Source: Chionis minor
Lineage: Eukaryota > Chordata > Aves > Charadriiformes > Chionididae
Assembly: GCA_013398295.1 (NCBI GenBank)
Contig: VZSF01007792.1
Coordinates: forward strand, 186,001 to 250,000
Length of the DNA stretch: 64,000 nt
Direction: 5' to 3'
The position numbers were made by a program, and so were the translations under genes. Numbering within the stretch: position 1 is the first letter of the stretch; each line of letters starts with the position of its first letter. Below the pieces are notes generated by a model. The model ran no database searches. It saw nothing but the letters and a program-made list of their open reading frames with translations, and was not told where the DNA came from. Of the stretch, positions 51,201 through 61,466 are shown in pieces.

Positions 51201-53673
51201 TCTCTAAATAGGTTCAGATTCGTCTGTTAACATCTACAAACAGAATCAAGAAAAATATTAAGAGAAGGCTAGCTTATCATAGGTACTCCAGGGACTGTGC
51301 CCAAAGACTTGAAAACACATATTCACCTTTGCCTGTCAATAAAGTTCTGGGTGACCTATTTGATGAGATTACAATAGCAAAAAAATACCACCAACCTGAA
51401 ATTCCAGGCAAGGCTGTACTAGCCAAGTAAATCACAGACCTTAAGATTTATCGCTCCTGACTATTTTAACATTAATTAATCAAAATTATTTACAGGAGTT
51501 CAGTTTTGCTTCCAAGTTACTTTTTATTTATGATAGCAATTATAGAGTCACACACAAAAATGTCTAACATCTATTAAATACTTTCAAACAAATCTTAGAT
51601 CTGTTAAAGTTCTGAATAAGCAAGAGGGGTTTTTTTCAAAGTGTTAGGTAAGAATAGTTTTTAATATAGAATAGAGAACAATAATAGTGCAATTATAACC
51701 TCTTCTGAATAGCTGTTTCAGGCTTCCTTTTGTCTAATTTACAATCATGAAAAGAGCTTCTTACACTATTTTGTTTTCCAAGTCTCTCCAGCTGTACCTA
51801 GCATTGTTAATGCTTCTTATGATCTCCAATATTTACTGCAGCTGTCAGAGGGGTTTTTCTTCCCTATTCTTTCCAGGTGCTTTTCTACAGTTTCTACTGT
51901 TCTACTTTTCTTCAGAACATCAGGACATTGATATTATTTATTTTTTGTAACCTTCCATCTCATCTTTATTTTCGCTGTTTATTCAAATCTGCCCACCTAT
52001 TCTTTCAGTAGTAACTCTGGCTTGAGCACTATTTGACGTTTGACAGTGGACATTAATTCCAGAGTTTTACAAACATGTTTTTACTTACAGCATGGTAATG
52101 TACAGGTCTTAGACACTCGTCATATCAAAGGAACAGCATTTGTCATCAATAAAGGAAAACTTTCACACAATTCTACTATCTTTTCCTTGCAGAAGTCAAA
52201 GGCAATGAAAAGAGGAGGAAAAAACCCAAAACACTCTAAACAAAAGACAGCTGTGACCGATATGGATGACTTCAACAATACAGTGATAAAATTTTAAAGC
52301 AATACAGGAATATTCTTGAGGTGTATAGGTAGTTTGGAATGTTAGTGAGAACACTGTAATCTTGGAATAAAATTCTGTTCCCCCGCATTCTGACTAGAGT
52401 AACTTTATCTCAGATGTGTTTTGAATAAGATGTTGGTATGTTTTAATCAGTGGAGTATTACTCGTTTCTTGATTATCATTTAAAAGTAAAATACAAAAAA
52501 TAAATTTTCACTACTGTAAAACAATTAGAAATATCATAGTACTATGACTAAGAGTATCAGCTCCTCTTCCCCCTTAAATTAAAAGCTGCCTTAACAATTT
52601 TATACCATTTAACCAAGAACATCGCACAACTATTTAAGTTTATTCTAGATCATATGAATGGAGTTGATTCTGCCATCTCCTTAACGTGTCTGTCACTTTA
52701 ACCACATCAGTGGACTCATGCTGTGAATCACAATTTGTATCCTATATTCTGGTTCCAGTTAGGTTAGTGTACAAACCAGCAGAAAAGCAGCTAGTAGCTT
52801 TAATACAAGTTACTTACTAGCAGAGTGGAACCTCTGTTTTTGTGAGAAAATGTCCAGTAAGTTAGAAAAAACATTTCTTCTGAGGAATATTTGCTATTAA
52901 AAGGCCTGGAATGGAAACAAAAATGTTTCATCTTGCTTCCCATTATTATCATCTGGATACAAACTAGGTTCAGAGCCTAGATAACACTGCCTATGATTTA
53001 AGTTAGAGAAAATAAATGTACTTTATCTTGTTTATGTTTCCTGCTACCACAACACTCTTCTGCTCTTGACAGTGTCAGGAAAAGCAAATATGTAGGGCAA
53101 GATTTGTCTCAAACCCAGCTATTACTACTAGAAGAGCAGGATACAGAGAGGAAGAAGGTTCAAAAATATACAGAGAGAACACTGAATCAAAGCTAAAGGC
53201 AATTTTATGTAAGATGTAGTCAATAATTAGTATTTGCAGCTGTATAAATGGTCTCATACTAGTAGATTATTAATAAAAGTGGAACATTTTTGGTTTATGT
53301 TAATTTTTCCTTGCAAATCTCTGCTCTTTTTTTTCATAACACGGTGGTATTTTTTTAGAGGGCTTTGATTAAACCTGTTTGAATGCATTTTCTCTGTATG
53401 TATAAAGTAAGATCCAAAAAAATAATTTTTTTGAATTTGCAAAAGCAATATATATCTGCACGTGGTCAAATTTTGAAGATAGATCATTGTGTTCAATAAA
53501 ACCACAAGTTTGAACATAGCTGATAGAATAGAAATATTTACTAAAGATAAAGAACTTTGAATAGAATGATTCAGCAATACAAAACTGAAAAAGTAAATCA
53601 ATAAATTATTACATTTATTATTACTGCTACTGTATCACTTTTTCCTTGCCAAAAAAAAAATAAAAATTGTAAA

Positions 53674-53693
53674 TTGGGAACTGTTGGGAACTG
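53674..53693. repeat. 10-bp tandem repeat, two exact copies
   Basis: TTGGGAACTG is repeated twice head-to-tail, followed by a partial third unit (TTG). It is a minor local duplication. Confidence 0.9.
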
Positions 53694-55797
53694 TTGAGGT
53701 AGCTCTACCCTTAAAAATGTAAGAGACATTTAAAATTAAAAATACACCAGTTAAGTTTAGGCATGCAAACATACCAATATGACAAATGGTTTATACATTC
53801 AGTAATGTGAAATTAGCATTTTGCATTGTTTGTGAGAATTATAAATATAATCAAAAGAGACTTGCCTAAAACCTGCAAGGAATATTGCCATCTCAAAAGA
53901 GTAGCCACTGTTATTAATCTACATCCACCAGCTTCTACTCCTTTTTGAGCAAAAAAATGCTTTCATTTCCTTTTGCTTACTTGATAATGCTTTCTCTATC
54001 AAGGCAGAGTTAGGAAGGAGAAATCGAAGATCTACAGATACAATATTTTTTCCCATGCTTTTATGACAATTGCAACAGATTCCTGAGGGGCATGGAAAAG
54101 GAAAGGAGGGAAATATGTAAGATAAATCTTGCAATGAATAACACAGCTTTGCTATTTTATGTAGCAAGACAACCTGAAATATGCTTCTGAGTACTTGGTA
54201 AGGGAACCTAAGTATCCTACTAATACAAACTCATTGCTTCAGCAAATCAAACAGAAATTCTCAAATTCCTCTGGAAGTTTGCTCTAATGGCCTCTGAAAT
54301 AAGTGTTCTCAGTTTTCCTCAGCTAACATACAGGACTTCATCAGCTCCAAGGGAAGAAAAGGCTATTTTTCTGAATGCTTTCATTACAGTGCTTCCTAAG
54401 AGAAAAACAGAACTTTGAAATGAAAATACTGGACAAGAAGAAAGTAATTTTCTTTTTCTTTTATTTATCGCAGCCTGAAATCACGTCTCCACTGGTGAAA
54501 AATCACATGCTATTTCTCTCCATTAATTCAAACTTACAAGCAACTCAATTAAGAAATGTAGAGGTAAAAGAAGACATAAAAAAAGTTGGAAGCAAAATAC
54601 CCACTTCTTTTACTTGTGCTGCAAGCTTTAATTCCTATAGATAGCATTCCCAAAGCCTGCTGGCCATGGCTGTTGACATATGCAGAGCTCTGCAGATGTA
54701 GCTGCAGCAACACAGCTGGATATAATGCTTTATGCATCTGGTGCACATATGTTTGATTGTGTCCTTGGTAGCTAGCCAGATTTTGAGGGATCCATTTAGT
54801 TCTTGGAGTGAAATTGAAAGAACAAGAGAATAGTCCACTGGTAGTAATAATACTCCACATTTCTCTTAACTGCCTTAACCACTCTCACTTTCCCTATTAA
54901 GCTGAGTCATGGTAGTTTTCTTTTACCTTTTCCAGAATTCAGGATCTAGAAGAGACATCTAGGGTTTAAATTAAGAAGTCAAAAAATCAAAACTCCACTA
55001 AAAGTTTTTTGCTATCCCAGAACTCTTGCTTTCAGTCTCTTTTCAGTAAGAACTCAATCCAAAACTCCTTGGAAACAATGGGAAAAAAATTAATGAGCTT
55101 TGGCATCAACCGTGATAAAATACAAAAAAATTGCACAACCTGAGCAATTTCAGCAGTACTATCACTGCTAAATTCTGTCAGAAACAGTTTATCCTTCAAA
55201 ATATATGCTTATTCTACCCTGAATAAATTACCAACATTTTACCAACACATTCTTCAAAATGTTTCAAACTTTGATTTCATATTGGTTTTAGCTACAGGTT
55301 ATCTTTGAGCTTTGCAGTGAGCTATATGCAGCACTCCAGAAATATGTGCAGCCACATTAGAACATAAGATACATGTATGCTTTTACTGATACAAACTCTG
55401 ATTTGCTTTCTCTCAGCAGAATTAAAAATTATGTAAAATTTTAACAAATAAGGAATAAACAGACAGACTTTAAAAAGACACACCTTCTTTTCTGGGAATA
55501 CTTTTTGAGTCTTGGATTATCCATTCTTCATGAACCCAGCAAGACACCTTTATACATGGCATAACATTGCCACTGCAGTTGCAACTACAGTTCATTAATT
55601 AAATAGTTACAATGGTAACGGACATAATCGCATAATTGTATGGATATATATTCAAAAACCTATGCACAATGAGATGAAATTCAAGGTGTAAAATCAAGAA
55701 GATGTATTTTCATTAGGAAAAAACATTATTTAGACTTTTCATATTACAAATACTGGCAAACCTGAGATATTTCTCTTTCAGAAACAGCACATTTTGA

Positions 55798-55812
55798 TTT
55801 TTTTTTTTTTTT
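55798..55812. repeat. Poly-T run (T15)
   Basis: A T homopolymer following CACATTTTGA and followed by AAAGTAATTTTGG. It is a simple repeat, likely length-variable. Confidence 0.9.
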
Positions 55813-57695
55813 AAAGTAATTTTGGATGGAAAATTGTCACAGTAAATATTTTTTATTAGCTTTTAGTAATATAGCTGGTCTTCCTAATCCTGTAAGCAAC
55901 ATTAAGATCATTAATAATATAACAGTTTACTTTTTGGTACCAAATTTCTTCAAGGTGTCTCACATTTTATGGTGTTGACTGAGAAAGACAGTAAAAAAAG
56001 CCTGCTGAATAACTAACTCTCAGTGTGAGTTTCATGCCTTCATCGCCCATCTTGAAAGCTGCTTCCTTTACCGTCTGTTCAGCTACGCTGGCCATAAAGG
56101 AGAGAGACACAAGCTTGTATCTGGAGCAGTACAGCTGATGTATCCGACCTGTCACTTTACTAATTCCTGACCTGTATGCTGAGATAGAAACCAGAGAGCT
56201 GACTGCTGAGTGGCTGAAGGTTTGTTGAGAAACGAATCTTGAGTTAAAAATTGAGACTTGGCACTTACACATGAGATATATCAGTTTTGAAATTCATTCA
56301 GTCCTCAGACTTTAAGAGCAGCTGAAGAACATTGCAGTGGTGGCTTTCATCCATAAATAAAGTTACACATTTAACAGCTGAGAAAGCATGCTAAGTGAAT
56401 GCTAAACATTCAAGGGGAGAGGGAATTTTTACGGACGGGAATGTTTCACCTCCCTTCCTGAGAACACAAGGCTCTGGTAATAAGCTAGAATTTATTACAG
56501 CATAATCTAAACCCCGAGGTTTTTTATTCTGATGAGTTTTTTTATTCTGACTCTTCTCCTTTAACAATAAAATCAAACAGAAAATTCAATTTTTCCTTCT
56601 CTGAGGATCCTTGCTTAGATTGCATCTTCTAATTCGAACAGCTATCTACAGTCCAAACCATGAAATACAACAGATAAATTTGAGTGATGACAACAAAGCT
56701 ACAGTAGCACATCAGCAACTTAAACATTCCCCAAATTCTACTCAACTGATCTGCAATAGTGAAAATGAAAATGTTTTCTATATTTCCCAGCGCAAGATCT
56801 GGCCCCACTGAAGACAATTTGAAACATGCCATTGTTATAACTGGAAAAAGAATTTCACAGCAATGGCAACATAAGAATTCCAGACAACTTTGATTTGTTT
56901 ACACCTTTTGTCTATTTTGTATTTTTTGTACATGTGTTTTTAATTCATGTAAATATTTGCTGGGATAACTAATCTATCTACTTTCCAGAAAGGGGCCAGG
57001 AGAGGGGGGTGGGGGGGGAGCCTCTGGAAGAGTGAAAAGTACAAAAGTAGAAGTTGAGAGTGCTTCTTTGCTCTTCTCCTTACCTTTCTCATTTCATCTT
57101 AAATTATTCTTATTCAAAAGAACAAACTAAAAATTTACATAGATACATATAGAATTGAAGGTCCTGTAGAAATAGAAGGGTTGCTAAGGTTGTCAACAAG
57201 AAAGATTAAAACTCTTTCCATACCATATAAGACTATAAAGAATTTCTTCAATTGGAAGAGAGATATCTGATGATAGAGGTCTATAGAAACATTAATTATG
57301 TGGAGAAAGTGAAGAGGAAACAATTATTTCCTGCTTTACAAAGCACAAGAATGAAGGAACACCCCAGAAAATAACAAGGTAGCAGATTTAAGGTAAGTCA
57401 GAATGCATTTCCATACAGTACATAATCATACTGTGAAACTCATTGCCAGCGGACATTATGGAACACATGCAAAAATAGATTAAACAAGCTCACGGAGTGT
57501 AACTCCATTAATAAGTCAGACAGTACTTGTGGCTCAGGACATTCCTGTATTACTGATAGCTGCAAGCTGAGAGGATATAATAATGAAAGAATGACTCTAT
57601 ACTGGCCCCTTTTCTTAAATTTTTTGTAGGTGTCTACTATTGACTGTGCTTAGAGACAGAAGAATGGTGACGCAGCCATGAACTTAATCTGTTAA

Positions 57696-58118
57696 GGGAC
57701 TTCTGCTATGAAGACAGGTTGAGAGAGTTGGGGTTGTTCAGCCTGGAGAAGGGAAAGCTCTGGGGAGACCTTGTAGCAGCCTTCCAGTATCTGAAAGCGG
57801 CCTACAGGAAAGCTGGAGAGGGACTCTTTATCAGGGAGTGTAGCGATAGGATGGTAGGTAGTGGTTTTAAATGGAAAGAGGGTAGATTTAGATTAGCTAT
57901 TAGGAAGAAATTCTTCACTGTAAGGGTGACGAGACACTGGAAAGGTTGCCCAGGGAAGTTGTGGAGGCCCCATCCCTAGAAGCGTTGTTTAAAGCCAGGT
58001 TGGATGAGGCTTTGAGCAACCAGGCCTAGTGGGAGATGTCCTTGCCCATGGCAGAGGGGCTGGAACTAGATGATCTTTAAGGTCCCTTCAAACCTAAACC
58101 ATTCCATGATTCTATGAC
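57696..58118 (+). mobile_element. CR1 LINE copy F, 3' part, plus strand
   Basis: A 3' CR1 fragment of about 420 bp. It starts at GGACTTCTGCTATGAAGACA (RT C-terminus, protein YEDRLRELGLFSLEK) and runs through CTTGTAGCAGCCTTCCAGTA, GTAGATTTAGATTAGCTATT and AAGAAATTCTTCACTGTAAG. It ends with the tail GGAACTAGATGATCTTTAAG then ACCATTCCATGATTCTATGA. It shares distinctive wording with copy A, so both probably belong to one subfamily. It keeps a segment of about 41 bp near 57885-57925 that copy A has lost. A 1-bp loss in the ...CACTGGAAAGGTTGCCCAGG segment (GGAACAGG in copy A) shifts the frame, so the open frame of about 86 codons here ends in nonsense. Confidence 0.96.
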
Positions 58119-59942
58119 TTCTTAGATAATAACAGCAAATTATGGACATATTTTTAATTATTGTTGCCATTTCCTCAAATAGATGACAAAGAAGTCTTCC
58201 CCTTTTAGCCACAGAAAATTTGTAAAAGGATGGCAAACTAAAATTAAGAGAGATGCCACTTGGACTATTTATTTCACTTACATACATGCATCTATAGAAC
58301 ACAACATATATAAAACTTTTTGTAAGTTTCCCTCCCCACCAAAATCTGTTCAATTACACTAAAATGAGAAACAGCACGCTCCTCTTTTGAGCCTTTGGAG
58401 TATCCAAACCATTTGAGAGCTGTTCTTTTAAAGATATGGGAAACCTACCAAAATACCAGATGTTTAATCAATACTCTTAACATTTTGGAAGTCTAGAGTG
58501 TGGAAAGAAAATGTCAATTGAATCGCTCTGGAAAATCAGATCTTTTGATTTTCACAGTCTGCAATGCACAATATTGACAGTCAGAAAAAGTTGGCTTCTT
58601 TTTTAAAATTACAAATCTGTGAGCAAAACCTTCACCATCTCCATACCATAAATATATTTGCTTAAAAAAGCCCAACACTGTAAACAAACAACATTTTGCA
58701 GAGTTTCTTTGGAGATTTTGGCTGAATGTTGTAAGATATAAAATACCTGATCTCTTGTTTTTTTAGATGGACACTTCCTTAGAAATGAATGTATTTTCAA
58801 CTTCTGACTGTAAACATTAACTTTTCGGAGTTCTATACCTTTACAGCAATTTGCAAAATATAAGTCCTGACAGGTAATGATGGATAAATAAATATGAAAA
58901 TATTTTTTAAAGTAAGTTTGAGAAATCTTGATTCATATTAATGCATAAACCAGATATTTTTGTTAACTTCAGCCTCATTTAATCATTAGCATTGCATTTT
59001 TATGTTGAAGACAAGAGGATTCTGTTACACATATTTTAATTTATTATTATAGAGTTTAACTCCAGGACATCCTCTTATGTTTACTAATAGATGCCAAATT
59101 GCAGTCTCTGACTTCAAACAGGTCAGGAGATGCTTTTTGCGGTTTTAGAGTATGCTTTTTTCAGAAACATCTCTACATCAAGAAATTAAATCAAATGCTT
59201 CTCTACACTCTAAAAACAAGCCCCATTGTGAGCATATATATTCTGCCTTGTTAATACTGAAGCACAATTACTTTAGTGATTTGATATTTTTTTCTTCTTG
59301 ATAGCACGCCAAATGATATCATGATAGATGTGCATGGAGCACTAAGAATAATTTTATTATATATATAATTAACCAGTATGAGAAGTAGAAAATATATTTC
59401 TCATTCAACATATCAAACAAATGTCCAGAAACTGAGATAGAAATGAAGGGAACAAGTTTGGTGCCTTTTTAACTTGTTTGCTAATTTATTTGACTCATCT
59501 TTTCAATGTGTAATCACAGTTTCAAGACATCTCCATAATTACTTTAACAGGATAAAAGCTAGAAATTTTGATACTGGGGTTCTTTACTGGCATTCTCTAA
59601 ATAATATGTGTCAGCTGTCTCAAATCTGCTGGTTTTATTATAAGCACATTTGTTAGCTATCCTGGAGGCTGAAACAGGTTTAACACAAAAACATATGACA
59701 ATTCTTTAGTTACATCTATTTATGTTAACTTTTTTAAAGAACAAACAAACAAGTTGGGCTTTTTTCCCCCCAGTAAATTCAAGGTAAAGTGTCATTTTTA
59801 CTTTTTATTGGGGTGTTGGGTTTTTTTTTTTTCTTTAAGAAACAAATTGAAACAGTTTGAAACACCAGCCTAATCCAGAACTAGACTTACTACTACTATA
59901 CCATATGTATTAAGGGGGTAGAGGGTAGAGGAAGCTAGATGC

Positions 59943-59960
59943 AAAAAAAAAAAAAAAAAA
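59943..59960. repeat. Poly-A run (A18)
   Basis: Eighteen consecutive A residues after GATGC and before GTCTATCTAG. It is a simple homopolymer. The upstream 120 bp do not read as a known retroposon, so I do not call it an insertion tail. Confidence 0.9.
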
Positions 59961-61345
59961 GTCTATCTAGCTAGTTGCCACCTCAGTGCTTAAACTCTAT
60001 GTCATTTAATTCCTGTCAACTGCTGCCAAACCTCTGCAGGGTCAAAAGTCCCCATAATTCTATCACTAATGCTCTAAAAAAAGTCTAAAAATGATGTAGT
60101 TTACATGACACAATTACTTCAATTTCTTATTTCCAGTTTGCATGAAATAACAGGTGAAAGAAAGAACACTCCATGGTCCACTAGTTTGGAAGGTAATACA
60201 GGAAGGCAGAGGAAGTACAGGGTTCCAGTTCCTGGTCCCCAAAATATCTCAGTATTTTATATGAAATATTATGGAAGCAGCCGGTAGGGATTCATCCACC
60301 TGCCTCCACACTAATATCCCAACCACCAGATCATAAAGTTTCTTCTTGTTTACCTTTTCAGTCCAATGAATATTTATTTATTTCATGGGAACAGAACATA
60401 TTCTTGCCTTATAAGCTCATACTTATAACTCTCACATGGGACACAAAAGTGGTGGAGCCAAAATCCATCAGGAAGAAGTATATGCATCACTGCATCACCA
60501 ACATCTTGTGTTGTTAGTGCCACCAAATGCTTCACAAAATTAAAAATCAAATATTCATATCTATTAATGCTGGACTAGGAAAAAAACAGACATAATACCA
60601 TCTCTATAATCCGTTCTCACTAAAGTCCTAACCCATTCATAAAATGAGAAAGTTTAAGAGCCACTGCTAAAACAAAATGTCGAGAATAAGCTGAACTGAG
60701 CCACACCCAGGTAAAATCTGCAGATCTGACAGAAATCAGGAGAAATCATACTCTGAAGGTTCAAAATGCCTATAACCTAAACAGGCACTCCCACTTGAAA
60801 ACATATACTTCTTTCTATATAATTAAAATCAGAAATACGAGATTTCAAATTAATGATAGATGTTCTGCGTTCTTGTCTGTCAGTCTGATTGAAATCATTA
60901 ATGGTAAAATTTTCACAACCCTAGACTTTGCTTAGGCCCAGCCCCGAACTTAACTTTTCCTTTGAATAGAAGGATGGGAAATAATCGTTACCTGACTTAT
61001 TATGTGGAAACCATTCCCATGACCTGATAGCTGTATACATCTTATCTAAGAGGATCACCGTATCAGCCATCTATTCTGCAGCCATTCTTAACTGTATCAT
61101 GAATTTCTACTGTAACTACAGTTCTAGACTTACTCAAAGGCGAAGAACATACTCCTGTGTGCAATTAAAAGAATAAAACACTTGAAAATACTGACACCTA
61201 GTCTCAGTTTATGTCAGATGTTCTGACTGAAATCAGCTAAAATCCATGATCCTCACATACAAGCTTGTAAACCTTAAGCTTGCGGGTCTATAAAGTAGCC
61301 ATATTTTTTGGCTCCTATCCTCAGTTTAACCTTATTAGTTCTCCT

Positions 61346-61466
61346 TAAAAAAAACCCAACCCAAACCAACATAAAAAACACCAAAACCCGACCACCGCAA
61401 ACCACCCCCCAAAAAACCCAAACAAAACAAAAAACGACACCAACCACAAAATCCAAAAATAAAACA
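61346..61466. repeat. A/C-rich low-complexity tract
   Basis: About 120 bp composed almost wholly of A and C on the plus strand (for example ACCCAACCCAAACCAAC and CCACCCCCCAAAAAACCC). Only a few G and T interrupt it. The complementary strand is G/T-rich, similar in style to the tract at 29.1 kb, so both are probably (TTTG/TTGG)-type expansions in opposite orientation. Confidence 0.9.

Larger units (their letters stand above)
32431..57695. other. Long repeat-poor non-coding stretch, about 25 kb
   Basis: No recognisable interspersed repeat and no supported gene over about 25 kb. Open frames stay below about 115 codons. Items noted separately are the 39-bp splice-flanked interval at 32572, the inverted repeat/duplication at 34811-34862, A-rich tracts at 36203 and elsewhere, two splice-flanked intervals (54474-54563 plus; 56018-56178 minus), a terminal-exon-like stretch at 52091-52297, and short inverted repeats such as the 8-base arms TATCAGCT/AGCTGATA at 42439-42459. 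A long span without insertions can reflect selective constraint or simply the low repeat load of birds. Confidence 0.6.

Noticed and set aside
61274..61456. Minus-strand open frame rich in V, F, G and W
   Set aside because: It is translation of the low-complexity A/C tract on its G/T-rich strand.
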